Positions 44,995-54,380 of a stretch of DNA of 64,000 nt are shown here, piece by piece. Position 1 is the stretch's first letter; each line of letters starts with the position of its first letter. This stretch comes from Zhongshania sp. (GTDB lineage: Bacteria > Pseudomonadota > Gammaproteobacteria > Pseudomonadales > Spongiibacteraceae). The notes beneath the pieces were generated by a model. The model was not told the origin of the DNA, did no database searches, and worked only from the letters and a program-made list of their open reading frames with translations. The stretch lies in assembly GCF_029212375.1 (NCBI RefSeq), contig NZ_JARGNU010000015.1:39443-103442 (forward strand), read 5' to 3'. Made by a program: the position numbers and the translations under genes.

Positions 44995-45690
44995 TTAAAA
45001 AAACCAGCGCGCAGCAATGGGTACAAACACAGCGGTAAAGGTGCCTGTTAAACACAGCGCCAAACTCGAAAATGCCCCGGCCACGGGGCTGCGTTCAAAC
45101 GCCCGCGAAGTGCCAATGGCGTGGGCCGCTAAACCTAAACAAAATCCCCACAGGCGATCGTCTTGAATATCCAATTTATTGAATAACCACGTGATGGTGG
45201 TGATCCCGACCACGCCGGTTAAGATTACCGAGGCCACCGCGATGGTGGTAATGCCGCCAATATCTTGGGTCACCGTAATCGCGATTGGTGTGGTAATAGA
45301 TTTGGTGGTCAGCGACAGCAAAGTGCTTTGATTGGCGCCGAATAACCACGCTAATAGTAGCGCCGATACCGAGGCAAAAACAGCGCCGACGCTAACCGTA
45401 ATTAGCAGCGGCCCCGCCATATTGCGCAGTAAATGCAACTGCCGATAGAGCGGCACCGCCAGTGCCACGGTGGCTGGGCCCAGTAAAAACGTCAGCCAAT
45501 CTATATTGCGGTAATAGGCGTGGTAGTCTTGGCCGAGCAGTATTAGGGCAATGGCGATGAGGCTGGCGCCGCTAATAGTGGGGTGTAAAATTGCGGCGCG
45601 GCCGCTGCGCAAGTACAGAAACATGGCGCCTTGATATGCCAATAAGGTCAGGGTGATTGCAAACAGCGGGCCGTGGAATAAGTCGATCAT
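44995..45690 (-). CDS. lrgB: LrgB/CidB family membrane protein
   Basis: 231 residues with six or more membrane helices. Family members partner LrgA/CidA holin-like proteins and affect murein hydrolase activity or export of small metabolites such as pyruvate. The conserved core KSITTPIAITVTQDIGG (about 129-145) and GLAAHAIGTSRAFE (about 187-200) are diagnostic. The ATG overlaps the lrgA stop (ATGA). Confidence 0.92.
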   Translation of the reverse strand: MIDLFHGPLFAITLTLLAYQGAMFLYLRSGRAAILHPTISGASLIAIALILLGQDYHAYYRNIDWLTFLLGPATVALAVPLYRQLHLLRNMAGPLLITVSVGAVFASVSALLLAWLFGANQSTLLSLTTKSITTPIAITVTQDIGGITTIAVASVILTGVVGITTITWLFNKLDIQDDRLWGFCLGLAAHAIGTSRAFERSPVAGAFSSLALCLTGTFTAVFVPIAARWFF

Positions 45691-46034
45691 GGGCGGCTAT
45701 TTCGGCGCTGTAAAAAACGAATTAGCAAACCGCAAAATACCAAGGTGCAAACAGTGCCAAGGCTGACCGCAGCAATAAAGCCCGGCCACTGGTCGGCAAA
45801 GCCGGCGCCAAGAAAGAACACCCCCGCCGCTGGCGCCATCAATAATAAGGGTAGTAATTCAATTAAGCGTTGGCTGCCCGCTTCTAAATCCTTGGGTACG
45901 CTGCCGCGTAGGCACAGCCCGCCAAATAATAGCAGCATGCCAAGCACGGGGCCGGGTAAGGGCAGGTTTAGCGCACGCTGTAAAAACTCGCCCGCCAGTT
46001 GGCAGCCGAGTAAGGTGAGTAAACCTGCCAGCAT
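45687..46034 (-). CDS. lrgA: LrgA/CidA family holin-like protein
   Basis: 115 residues, four membrane helices. The conserved segment LNLPLPGPVLGMLLLFGGL (about 23-41) and the charged turn before LLPLLLMAPAAGVFF identify the family. It pairs with the overlapping lrgB gene. Its ATG overlaps the dsbB stop by one base (TGATG), so dsbB-lrgA-lrgB form one coupled transcript. Confidence 0.9.
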   Translation of the reverse strand: MLAGLLTLLGCQLAGEFLQRALNLPLPGPVLGMLLLFGGLCLRGSVPKDLEAGSQRLIELLPLLLMAPAAGVFFLGAGFADQWPGFIAAVSLGTVCTLVFCGLLIRFLQRRNSRP

Positions 46035-46528
46035 CAGCGCTTAACCATGGGCAGTGCGCTGGCGATTGCACACAGGGCTAGCCCGATAAAGGCAAACAAA
46101 GACCAGTTAGGCATGCTTAGGCCAAATAGAGTCCACACAATTTCTGCGCAATTGCCGTCGCCAATCATGAGGGTGCTAAAGGCTTCCCCAAAGGGTAGGT
46201 TGGCAAACATATATTCAAGGCTCGGGCCGCAGGCGGGCGCTTGGTCGGCGGGTAGGCTTTGCAGCCATACTTGGCGGTAGGCTACCGCGCCACCCAACGT
46301 GGTAAACAGCACCATTAAACCGGCGCTGAGGTAGCGGCCTTTTTGTTGGGGGTGAATGATTAAGGCGAGTAGCGCGACCAGCGCAGTTAATACAAAAAAG
46401 GCACGCTGGGTGATGCACAGCGGGCATGGGTGCAGGCCGTCGAAATACTGGGTATATAGCGCGTAGCCCAGCAGCGCGCAGCAACTGGATACAATAAACG
46501 CGTAAATCCAGCGGGATGTGAGTGGCAT
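46034..46528 (-). CDS. dsbB: Disulfide bond formation protein DsbB
   Basis: 164 residues, four membrane helices. Reoxidises DsbA and passes electrons to quinone. The first redox pair is CPLC at 35-38 and the second pair is Cys100 and Cys127, both in periplasmic loops; PLCITQRAFF after the first pair is typical. First gene of the dsbB-lrgA-lrgB group. Confidence 0.94.
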   Translation of the reverse strand: MPLTSRWIYAFIVSSCCALLGYALYTQYFDGLHPCPLCITQRAFFVLTALVALLALIIHPQQKGRYLSAGLMVLFTTLGGAVAYRQVWLQSLPADQAPACGPSLEYMFANLPFGEAFSTLMIGDGNCAEIVWTLFGLSMPNWSLFAFIGLALCAIASALPMVKR

Positions 46529-46608
46529 AGTGAGTCTCTCCGTGAGCGCCTTACAGTAGGGGCATATTCAAAAACTGACAAGTCCGACCTTAGTCGTGGT
46601 TTTTAGTG

Positions 46609-47217
46609 CTAGCGCGTAGCGAATTCGTCGCATAATTGGGCGCTTAAGGCTGGGTATAATGCCTTGAACTGCCGCTCGATTAAAGGCAGCAGCCGTGCCA
46701 ATTCTGGGCCACAGTGGCCTAGTGGGTTGTCGCGTTTCACCCGCTGGCCAATACGGTCGAGCATGGCTTCAATATTAGGCCAGTTGTGCATTTTACTCAG
46801 TACATCGTATTCGGCTAAAAATCGAATCTGGCGCTTGGCCGCCTTGGGGTAGGCGCTGCTGCTGTCGAGCAAGTTGGCATAACTTTGGGCGTTAAAGGTC
46901 CCAATGCTCTGGTGGTGAAAGTCTTGCCAATTAATGCTGAGGCAGTGATCAAAACACACATCGAGCATGATGCCGCCAAAGCGACGATAGTCTTTGGGCA
47001 GCGCATCTAAGCACTCGGTTACCAGCGGGTGGCTGTCGGTTAGGGCATCGATGCGCCGGTGCAGGCGAATTCCTGTTTCCCAAGCGCTGGGGTAGTCGCC
47101 GCGCAGTGGGCCTTTTACAAAGTCGCCTAATAAACCACCTATTAACAATCCCTGCTCGTCGAGTTGGCAGCGCTTGGCTAGCTGATCAGCGAGCAGGAAA
47201 TGGGCGAGATAGTTCAC
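46609..47217 (-). CDS. acpH: Acyl carrier protein phosphodiesterase (AcpH)
   Basis: 202 residues. Removes the phosphopantetheine arm from ACP. The start MNYLAHFLLA, GGLLGDFVKG and GIRLHRRIDALTDSHP (metal-binding His/Asp) with GGIMLDVCFDH are the family landmarks. The start is GTG at 47217, overlapping the gshA stop by 4 bp, so translation is coupled to gshA. Confidence 0.92.
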   Translation of the reverse strand: MNYLAHFLLADQLAKRCQLDEQGLLIGGLLGDFVKGPLRGDYPSAWETGIRLHRRIDALTDSHPLVTECLDALPKDYRRFGGIMLDVCFDHCLSINWQDFHHQSIGTFNAQSYANLLDSSSAYPKAAKRQIRFLAEYDVLSKMHNWPNIEAMLDRIGQRVKRDNPLGHCGPELARLLPLIERQFKALYPALSAQLCDEFATR

Positions 47218-48782
47218 AGTTCTTTATATTGCTCGTAGAAGCGGGCGAGGTAATCCTCAAAATCTTCGCCCTCTTGCTCCGCTTCCAATTTTGCTTGGGC
47301 CGCGAGAGATTGCTCCTGCAGGCGCTTAAACCGGGCAACTTCGGCCTGGCGCAGGCCGCGCTCGCGAAAATCCTTGGCATGAATTTGCGACTGCGCCATG
47401 GCGTAGTGGTAGTAGGACTCCACGCCACTTTCAAGCTCGGCAACGATCTGCGCCGATGGCGTGAGCGCCGAATCGTGGACTTTAGCCAGCTGCTGAACGC
47501 AGCTTGCGCTGTAGTCTGTGCTGCGGTGAGCGGTGTCTAACTGCGTGGCGATTTTACTAATGCCGCCAATCAGCTCTTCGGCCCAGTCTTGCATCGCACG
47601 GGGCTGACCATGCTGGCTTAATTGCAGGCTTGGCTCTCGGCCGCGGTTGACCACCTCTAATAAATTAGCGCTGATTTCGGCATTATTATCGTCGTCGCAG
47701 GGCGGGCTGTCTTGGTATAGGCAGAACAGCAAAAAGGCGTCGATAAAGCGAATTTGTTCGGCGTTGATACCCAGTGGTAGCATTGGGTTTACGTCTAAAC
47801 AGCGCACCTCAATATACTCAACACCGGCGCGGCGCAGTGCACCAATTGGAATTTCGCCGCTTTGGGTGACTCGCTTGGGGCGAATCGGGCTGTAAAATTC
47901 ATTTTCTATCTGCAACAAGCCGCTCGACAGTTGTTCGTTCTTGGGAATCTTTTCGTAGTCGGGGTGCGAGGTGGTAATACCCTTGCGCAGCGTTTCTACA
48001 TAGAAGTCGAGGTGGTTATAGCAAATATGGAGGTTTTGCTGGGCATCACTCTGGTAGCCCAAATCGCCCATCCGTAGCGAAGTGGCGTGGGGGCCGTAAA
48101 GTGTGTACTCACCACAGGCTTGCAATTTATGGGAGCGACCGTTTAAAAAGCAGCGGGAAACGGCGGGCGCGGCGCCAAATAAATACACCAGCAGCCAAGC
48201 GTAACGGCGGAAATTGCGGATCAGACCGAAATAGCTATTGGTAATATAGGTTTCTAGCAGCAGCTCGCTGCCGTCGGCGGCGTGCAGCTCGGCCCACAGC
48301 GATTTAGGCAGCGAGAAATTGTAGTGAATGCCGGCAATGGTCTGCATTTTGCGGCCGTAGCGGTGGCCAAGCCCTTGGCGGTAGCGGGTTTTCATGGTCG
48401 CGGTGTTGCTACTGCCGTAGCGGGCTACGGGTATTGCCTCGTCGCCTTCGCCTAAGCGGCAGGGCATACTGGCATTCCAGATAATCTCGTCGTTGAGCTC
48501 GCTATTGGCAAAGCGATGGATGGCATCCAGTTCGGCAAGGGTCTCGTCAATAGAGGGGCTGACCGGTGTAATAAATTCGAGCAGCGCTTCTGAGAAATCG
48601 GTGGTGATTGACGGGTGGCACAGCGCCGAACCAAAGGCAGCGGGATGCCCAGTTTGCGCTAACATGCCGTCGGGGTCGGCGCGCAGGCTTTCTTTCTCGA
48701 TACCGCGCAGAATTTGGCGCAATAGATGTTGTTTTGGTTCTTCTGCGAAAAATGCCAGTCTTTGTTCTAACGATGCGGTCAA
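47214..48782 (-). CDS. gshA: Glutamate-cysteine ligase
   Basis: 522 residues, as in the E. coli class of the enzyme, which makes gamma-glutamylcysteine for glutathione. RGIEKESLR (about 26-34), AGIHYNFSLP (about 150-159), TSLRMGDLGYQ and EVRCLDVNP are conserved. The start is TTG at 48782 with AGAGGA 8 bases upstream; the nearer ATG is out of frame and stops after three codons. Confidence 0.95.
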   Translation of the reverse strand: MTASLEQRLAFFAEEPKQHLLRQILRGIEKESLRADPDGMLAQTGHPAAFGSALCHPSITTDFSEALLEFITPVSPSIDETLAELDAIHRFANSELNDEIIWNASMPCRLGEGDEAIPVARYGSSNTATMKTRYRQGLGHRYGRKMQTIAGIHYNFSLPKSLWAELHAADGSELLLETYITNSYFGLIRNFRRYAWLLVYLFGAAPAVSRCFLNGRSHKLQACGEYTLYGPHATSLRMGDLGYQSDAQQNLHICYNHLDFYVETLRKGITTSHPDYEKIPKNEQLSSGLLQIENEFYSPIRPKRVTQSGEIPIGALRRAGVEYIEVRCLDVNPMLPLGINAEQIRFIDAFLLFCLYQDSPPCDDDNNAEISANLLEVVNRGREPSLQLSQHGQPRAMQDWAEELIGGISKIATQLDTAHRSTDYSASCVQQLAKVHDSALTPSAQIVAELESGVESYYHYAMAQSQIHAKDFRERGLRQAEVARFKRLQEQSLAAQAKLEAEQEGEDFEDYLARFYEQYKEL

Positions 48783-48936
48783 AATGGCATCCTCTGTGGA
48801 GCATAAAAAGGCCGCTCAGTGTAAATCCGCGTTAAGCTACTAACAAGCATTGTTGATGACGTGTTTGTCATGTTCGCAAATACGCCTACAACGGTAAACA
48901 TGACCATATAAGCACACCCAAAATAGGAGAAAGCGT

Positions 48937-49836
48937 ATGTCAGAACCGCAAGCCGGTATTTTTGTGGAGGGTGCTACCTCGCACTTTTTTCTGGAGTATC
49001 AGCTCATTGAAGGGCTAAGTGAACAGCAGTTGCGTTCGACCCTAGCCAAGGCCATTGCGCTGCCACTGAGCGACGAGGTCAACAGCGTATGGGCCTTTGG
49101 TGCAGATTGCTGGCAGCAGCTTGCCCCAGCCAGTGTGCCCAAGGCCCTAAAACCTTTTGCTGCTATTGGCAGCGGCCAGCGACTTGCCCCTGCTACCCAG
49201 CACAGTATTTTACTGTGGTTACACGGCAATAATCACAGTGCAAATTTTGACGCGGCGATGGCTATCAGCTCGGCGTTGGCCGAGGTGGCGAGCTTATGCC
49301 TTGAGAAAATTGGTTTTCTGTATAAAGACTCCCGCGATTTGTCGGGCTTTATCGACGGCACCGAAAACCCCAAGGGGCGAGGCCAAAAGTTGGTGGCCTT
49401 AATACCAGAAGGCGAAGTGGGCGCTGGCGGCAGCTTTGTGATGAGTCAGCAGTGGATACACAATTTGGCCAGTTTTCACGCCCTTAGCCAAAGCCAGCAA
49501 GAAGAGGTGATTGGCCGCACCAAGCCCGACAGTATTGAGCTTGACGACGAGCGTATGCCCGAAAACTCCCACGTTAGCCGCAGTGATGTGAAAATAAATG
49601 GCGAGGCCCAAAAATTATATCGGCGCAGCGTGCCCTACGGTGGCGTGCTAGAACATGGCTTGTATTTTCTGGCTTTTAGCTGCGATATTCAGCGATTTGA
49701 CCGTATTCTAGCCAGTATGTTTGGCTGCACAGACGACGGTATTCACGATCATTTAACTGATTTTTCCACACCTGTTAGCGGAAGTTATTGGTTTGCGCCC
49801 TCTGCGGCTGAACTTTCTAGCATAGGCTCCCTCTAA
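48937..49836 (+). CDS. Dye-decolorizing (DyP-type) haem peroxidase
   Basis: 299 residues, the compact YfeX-like size without Tat signal, so cytoplasmic. The distal-site motif GFIDGTENP has the catalytic Asp140, the proximal haem His is in NSHVSRSD near residue 220, and the downstream RRSVPYGG is conserved. DyP enzymes oxidise dyes, phenols or haem precursors with H2O2. AGGAGA precedes the ATG, and a strong terminator follows. Confidence 0.93.
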   Translation: MSEPQAGIFVEGATSHFFLEYQLIEGLSEQQLRSTLAKAIALPLSDEVNSVWAFGADCWQQLAPASVPKALKPFAAIGSGQRLAPATQHSILLWLHGNNHSANFDAAMAISSALAEVASLCLEKIGFLYKDSRDLSGFIDGTENPKGRGQKLVALIPEGEVGAGGSFVMSQQWIHNLASFHALSQSQQEEVIGRTKPDSIELDDERMPENSHVSRSDVKINGEAQKLYRRSVPYGGVLEHGLYFLAFSCDIQRFDRILASMFGCTDDGIHDHLTDFSTPVSGSYWFAPSAAELSSIGSL

Positions 49837-49867
49837 TCATTTGAAGTCTCCTACTCTAGGTATGTTT

Positions 49868-49894
49868 GAGCGCTCTTATGAGCGCTCTTTTTTT
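49868..49894 (+). terminator. Rho-independent terminator after the DyP gene
   Basis: GAGCGCTC repeated around a 4-base loop (TTAT), followed by seven T residues, 31 bp after the stop. Confidence 0.9.
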
Positions 49895-49928
49895 GTCTGA
49901 ATTTATTGTTTATCTGGACGTTGTAAAC

Positions 49929-50183
49929 TTAGCGCACAAAACTTGTGGGTTTCTCTATTTCATACAAATCATCCGAAATTGACGCTAACTTAGCTTCTAA
50001 CACCATCTTGGCATCGTTCAATCCGCGATTATAGAAATACGCGCCGACTTCTTCTGAGAAAAAGTCGATGAGAAACTCTGCGTCGAACTTGCCAATATCC
50101 TGATCTAATTCAGCCACAAAATAGCGCTGCACCTTATCGATTATGAGGTCTTTTTCTGCGGGGGAAAATTCGATCATCGCCAT
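49929..50183 (-). CDS. DUF2164 family small protein
   Basis: 84 residues, function unknown. IEFSPAEKDLIIDKVQRYF, the conserved DQDIGKFDAEFLIDFF and EEVGAYFYNRGLNDA match the DUF2164 pattern. Soluble, acidic, no catalytic motif recognised. The ATG at 50183 has GGAGA at good distance. The gene is monocistronic and follows the BaiN-like gene by about 50 bp on the same strand. Confidence 0.85.
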   Translation of the reverse strand: MAMIEFSPAEKDLIIDKVQRYFVAELDQDIGKFDAEFLIDFFSEEVGAYFYNRGLNDAKMVLEAKLASISDDLYEIEKPTSFVR

Positions 50184-50232
50184 GTTAAGGTCTCCGTTTT
50201 ATAAAATGAATACGCGGTGCGTAGCGGCGTGT

Positions 50233-51471
50233 TTATGCGCTGGCGAGTCGTGCACTCGCAGCTCGGCCGGCCCAGCGGCCACTGGCAAAACAAGCCGTTA
50301 ATAAGTAGCCGCCAGTCGGCGCCTCCCAGTCGAGCATCTCTCCTACGCAGTAGCTGCCTGGCAGCTTCTTGATCATGAAATGCTCATCTAATTCGCTGAA
50401 ACACAGCCCGCCCGCCGTGCTAATTGCCTCGTCTAAACTGCGGGTGCTGTTGAAGGTTTGCGGCAGGGCTTTGATTAAGGCGGGGATGGCATCAATATCT
50501 GCCATTTGCGCCTTGCTGGTGAGGGTTTTTAGCAGTGCCAGCTTGGCGCCAGACAAACCACATTGCTTGCGCAGCACATTGGCGAGGGAGTCTTTGGGGC
50601 GGCGCTTGGCAATGGCTTGTTGTAATTTTTCTAGGCTGCGGTCGGGGTCTAGATCCCAGTACGCGGTGCATTCCCCGCGCTCGGCAATACCGTCGCGAAT
50701 GGCCGCCGACACGCCATACACTGGCCCGCCCTCGATACCGTAGGCAGAAATAACGGCGTCGCCCCGCTGCTGCCAGCGCCGACCTTTGTGGTCAGTCACA
50801 CTAATTTCAATGGTTTTGAGGGGCGCGCCACTGTGCTCGGCAATAAACTCGGGGCGCCAAGGGTATTCAAAACCACAGTTGCTAGGTCGCCACGGCGCAC
50901 ATTGAATACCGCGTTGCTCAAATAGATTGAGCCACTGGCCGGTGGAACCCAATGCCGACCAGCTGCCGCCGCCCAAGGCGAATACGGTGATGTCTGGGCT
51001 AAGGCTGAGCGTATGTTCTGGCCCTTGGATGAGCAGCGCGCCCTCTTCACTCCAACCCTGCCAGCGGTGGCGGTGATGAATTTTCACCCCGCTGGCGCGC
51101 AGTCTTTGCAGCCAGCGGCGCAGTAAGGGCGCGGCCTTCTTTTCGATGGGGAATACCCGCCCTGAGCTGCCAACAAAGGTTTCGACGCCTAAGCCCGCCG
51201 CCCACTCGCGCAGCGCATCGGCATTAAAGGCATCTAGGCAGGGTTGCAATAGCGGCGCGCGGTCGCCAAAGCGGGCGACAAAGTCTGGCCAAGCTTCATT
51301 GTGGGTGAGATTGAGGCCGCCAATACCGGCCCGTAAAAACTTGCGCCCCACGGTTGGCATACTGTCGTACACCGCCACCACATGCCCCGCTGCGCTCAAC
51401 TGCTCGGCGGCCATTAAACCCGCGGGGCCGCCGCCAATAACGACGGCAGTTGGGGATGTTGAATGGGGCAT
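50233..51471 (-). CDS. BaiN/RdsA-type FAD-dependent oxidoreductase
   Basis: 412 residues. N-terminal FAD-binding motif AVVIGGGPAGLMAAE (about 9-23), followed by the family motif GRKFLRAGIGGLNLTHNE (about 42-59), and a C-terminal CVGEMLDWEAPTGGYLLTACFASGRWAG with the second flavin contact. It belongs to the HI0933/BaiN-like flavoproteins (the PP_4765-like subgroup). The substrate is unknown; many are only annotated as NAD(P)/FAD oxidoreductases. No strong operon partner. Confidence 0.9.
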   Translation of the reverse strand: MPHSTSPTAVVIGGGPAGLMAAEQLSAAGHVVAVYDSMPTVGRKFLRAGIGGLNLTHNEAWPDFVARFGDRAPLLQPCLDAFNADALREWAAGLGVETFVGSSGRVFPIEKKAAPLLRRWLQRLRASGVKIHHRHRWQGWSEEGALLIQGPEHTLSLSPDITVFALGGGSWSALGSTGQWLNLFEQRGIQCAPWRPSNCGFEYPWRPEFIAEHSGAPLKTIEISVTDHKGRRWQQRGDAVISAYGIEGGPVYGVSAAIRDGIAERGECTAYWDLDPDRSLEKLQQAIAKRRPKDSLANVLRKQCGLSGAKLALLKTLTSKAQMADIDAIPALIKALPQTFNSTRSLDEAISTAGGLCFSELDEHFMIKKLPGSYCVGEMLDWEAPTGGYLLTACFASGRWAGRAASARLASA

Positions 51472-51558
51472 AAAACCGGATTTCCAAGATTAACTAGCGG
51501 CTGGTGCAGGTACTAAGCCGGCTATTGTAGCCCAATCACGCGGGCAGTTCAGCTGGGC

Positions 51559-52410
51559 TCAGTCGCTTGGGTCAGCCCCTACCCGCGTGCTTGCCCGCCA
51601 TAAAATACGCGATACCGACAAGCCAAAATACACGCCATTGTTTTGTTTAAATAAGGGGCTGTCGTTAAAGCTGGCATCGTGTAAATCAATATAGGCAGCG
51701 GCCACATTGAGTCGCCAGTCGGCATTGGCAAGCCAGCGCAAATTAAGCCCAACCCCGCTGCTATTGTAACCCTCTTCCGCTTGATAGGCTGGTCGGCTGG
51801 CGGTGGCAAAACGGTTTGCCACACCGTAAAAATACTGGTGATAGTCGTCGCTGCCATAGCGCATCTGTAGGCTTGCGCCCCAGGTTAGCGAGTCGGTTAG
51901 GTGCTGCCGCCAGCGCAATTCGGGGTTAAACAGCCAGCCTTCGTAGTTGAAGGCCGGAAAACCATCCACGGCGAGCAAGGCCCGTAAATTGAAGCGTAAT
52001 TGCAGATTTTGGCTTGGCGTATCGTAGAATTTAAAGCGCAGCGATGGCCCAAGTTCAAAGCTAAAGTCGAGGCTCTCCATACCGGCGCGGGCGTCGTTGT
52101 CGCTGCTATTGACCGGCAGACTGCCACCGACGGAAATATCTAAATCCCAGCGGCGATGTTCAATTAGCAGGCCGCGCAGGCCGTCTCGATTAGCCTTGAT
52201 GCGCTCACCGCGATAAATTATGTAGGGAAAGGGCAGCACATAGCTGCTGCTCTGATCGGCGCCGGGGTAGTCGGGCAGGCTCAAGCCTGCCACGCCTGCG
52301 CCCAACTCCCACTTAGGCAGGGGGCCGGTGGGTGATGATTCCTCGGCCTGAGTGGCAAAGCTGAGTAATAGCCCCACCGCCAGTAAGCTGAATGCCGTTT
52401 TTATTTGCAC
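51559..52410 (-). CDS. MipA/OmpV family outer-membrane protein
   Basis: 283 residues from the GTG at 52410, which has GAGG 8 bases upstream; the frame is open 12 codons further to a TTG. A signal peptide (QIKTAFSLLAVGLLLSFATQA) precedes a beta-barrel with alternating hydrophobic strands and the family pattern WELGAGVAGLSLPDYPGADQ at the N-terminus; it ends VSRILWRASTRVGADPSD. MipA interacts with murein hydrolases; OmpV is an outer-membrane protein. Function here uncertain. Confidence 0.85.
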   Translation of the reverse strand: MQIKTAFSLLAVGLLLSFATQAEESSPTGPLPKWELGAGVAGLSLPDYPGADQSSSYVLPFPYIIYRGERIKANRDGLRGLLIEHRRWDLDISVGGSLPVNSSDNDARAGMESLDFSFELGPSLRFKFYDTPSQNLQLRFNLRALLAVDGFPAFNYEGWLFNPELRWRQHLTDSLTWGASLQMRYGSDDYHQYFYGVANRFATASRPAYQAEEGYNSSGVGLNLRWLANADWRLNVAAAYIDLHDASFNDSPLFKQNNGVYFGLSVSRILWRASTRVGADPSD

Positions 52411-52453
52411 GCTGTTAGCCTCGTATACGCTTGCGCTTGTCTGCAAGCTTGGG

Positions 52454-52900
52454 TCACATGTTTGCCACTTTAGCCTTAAAACTCGCTGGCACAGGGCAGA
52501 CAGATTTTGTCGTGTAATCGAAAAACAGCATGGTATTTTTTAGGCGTGCGGTTTCGGTGCCTTTGCTTAAATTGCGTAATCTAAACACCAGATCAAAGCT
52601 CTTGGTGGTGAAGTTACAGGCGGTTACGTCAATTTCTAAGCGGTCGCCGTAATCAGTCTCGGTGAGATAGGAAATTTCCGAGTGGGCCATAATTAAGCCC
52701 GCCTCTTCAAATGCAGTGGCGTGCTCATAACCCAAGGCAATAATAAAGCGCAGTTGGGCTTCAATGGCGATGGAGGGAATGCGATCGGCGGCGAGATGGT
52801 TGGCCACATTTACGTCAGAGTACAAAACCACGTATTCGGTGGTGAATAGAAAGCGCTCGGGGAGGTCTATGGATTTTCTGGCCATGGTTGGTCTCGTCAT
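52454..52900 (-). CDS. Hotdog-fold (4HBT) acyl-CoA thioesterase-like protein
   Basis: 148 residues of the 4-hydroxybenzoyl-CoA thioesterase type. The central helix and strand region VLYSDVNVANHLAADRIPSIAIEAQLRF contains the Asp and the Asn-His that resemble the usual D..NH.N..Y active-site region. An internal ATG at 52885 (MARKSIDL) is a possible start. The substrate is unknown. Convergence with neighbours is lacking, so it may be single. Confidence 0.75.
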   Translation of the reverse strand: MTRPTMARKSIDLPERFLFTTEYVVLYSDVNVANHLAADRIPSIAIEAQLRFIIALGYEHATAFEEAGLIMAHSEISYLTETDYGDRLEIDVTACNFTTKSFDLVFRLRNLSKGTETARLKNTMLFFDYTTKSVCPVPASFKAKVANM

Positions 52901-52967
52901 TTTGTTTGTGAGAGCAGCCTGACTGTTGCGGCGGGCTTTTTCAAGCCCGAAACATTAACGGCGGGTT

Positions 52968-54380
52968 TTACTTGCGCCGGCGAAGGGCCCGACGCAGATA
53001 CATGATCATACCCAGGGCAAACACCAGCGCGATGCCCGCGGCAAAGAGCGCCGAAATACTGTCTCGGGCGGTGCGGCCCAAGCCATCTATAAAATGCCAT
53101 TTATGCAGCACTGAAAAGCTCAGGCCTTCAAGGCGATCACTGTCGCGAACCACTGCGGCCAAGGCGCCACTGCGCGGCTCTACATACACACTAAGGTGCT
53201 CGGCATTGTCGTAATCGAGGGCAATCACGGGCAGGCGTTTGTTCACAAAGCCGTATTCATCGGCAAAGGCCGTTACGGTGCGCATTGCCAGTAGCGGCGC
53301 CGCCACTGGCATATAGGCTTGTGCAATCGCTTGGGCGTGAACCGCCTCGCCGTTGGCCAGTAGTTCACCGTTCACGGCGCTGCGGTATGCCAATTCACCG
53401 CCTGCCCAAACCCGAAAGTAATAGTCGTCGCCGATATTCACTAGGTCGGCCTGCACCACGCTGGCGCCTTGGGCAGACCAATCTAAATTTAGGCTAGCAA
53501 GCGGCGCGGTCATTGGCGATACCGCCGCAGCACTTGGCGCAAATTGCTTTTGCCATAAATGGTATAAACCGCTGCCCGTAAACGTGACCGCCGTTATTGC
53601 CACAGTGAGGCCAAGGCTGCGGTGCAGACGCAATAAGCGTGAGCGCTGCCGCCAGCCGCGATTGGCCCGCCACTGCAAGTAATATTGCACTAGGCCAGCA
53701 AGGGCGATTAGCCCCCCGCCAAGCAGGCAGATAGTCATTATGCTGAGGCGCAAATTGGTGTTTTCAATAAAAACCCAAGAGTGAACATTGCGAAAAAACG
53801 CGCTGGTAAGGGCCTTGGTGTTATTCACTACCGTGCCGAGGCGGTCGCTGGCGGTATCCACATAAACCCGCATGCCGTCGTCTCGCGCAAAATTTACCCG
53901 CCACACCGGCAGCAAGCGATTTACGTAAACATAGTCTTCATTAAATTCGGTTTGTAACTGAACGGAGCGGATGGCGCTGTGCTGATCCCCCAAATAATGC
54001 CTAGCAAGGTGTACCGCGTAATCGGCTTCGCCCTGCTCAATAATCTCGCCGCTGCGGGCATCCAGCCATACCGGCTCGCCGGCCACAACAAGGCGATAAC
54101 AAGGCCGGCCCTGCCACGCGAGCAAGCGCAGCGCCGAAGCGTTGCCAGTAATACCGGCGCGATCAGCGGCCTCGGCCACGGTGAGTAAATCTGCCGTGGG
54201 TAGCGCGTCTAGCTTGTAAATAAAGGCGTCGGCAACCGGCTGGATGCGCGAAATAATCGGATGCGACAGCCCGCTCAATCCCCAGCCAATTATGGCTAAG
54301 CCGACCACCATGCCGACCCGCGCGTGCCAGCGCAGCAGTATGGCAATAAGTTTATTTGGACGCGTTTGGCTGGCCGTCAT
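52968..54380 (-). CDS. PepSY-domain iron-regulated membrane protein
   Basis: 470 residues. Four membrane helices (about 14-36, 210-235, 245-275, 440-465) alternate with two PepSY-type periplasmic regions, the PiuB/FoxB layout of proteins that reduce ferric siderophores or help metal release after TonB-dependent uptake. RWHARVGMVVGL and LHRSLGLTVAI supply likely haem-ligating His. Its ATG overlaps the TonB receptor stop by one base (TAATG), indicating a common operon. Confidence 0.85.
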   Translation of the reverse strand: MTASQTRPNKLIAILLRWHARVGMVVGLAIIGWGLSGLSHPIISRIQPVADAFIYKLDALPTADLLTVAEAADRAGITGNASALRLLAWQGRPCYRLVVAGEPVWLDARSGEIIEQGEADYAVHLARHYLGDQHSAIRSVQLQTEFNEDYVYVNRLLPVWRVNFARDDGMRVYVDTASDRLGTVVNNTKALTSAFFRNVHSWVFIENTNLRLSIMTICLLGGGLIALAGLVQYYLQWRANRGWRQRSRLLRLHRSLGLTVAITAVTFTGSGLYHLWQKQFAPSAAAVSPMTAPLASLNLDWSAQGASVVQADLVNIGDDYYFRVWAGGELAYRSAVNGELLANGEAVHAQAIAQAYMPVAAPLLAMRTVTAFADEYGFVNKRLPVIALDYDNAEHLSVYVEPRSGALAAVVRDSDRLEGLSFSVLHKWHFIDGLGRTARDSISALFAAGIALVFALGMIMYLRRALRRRK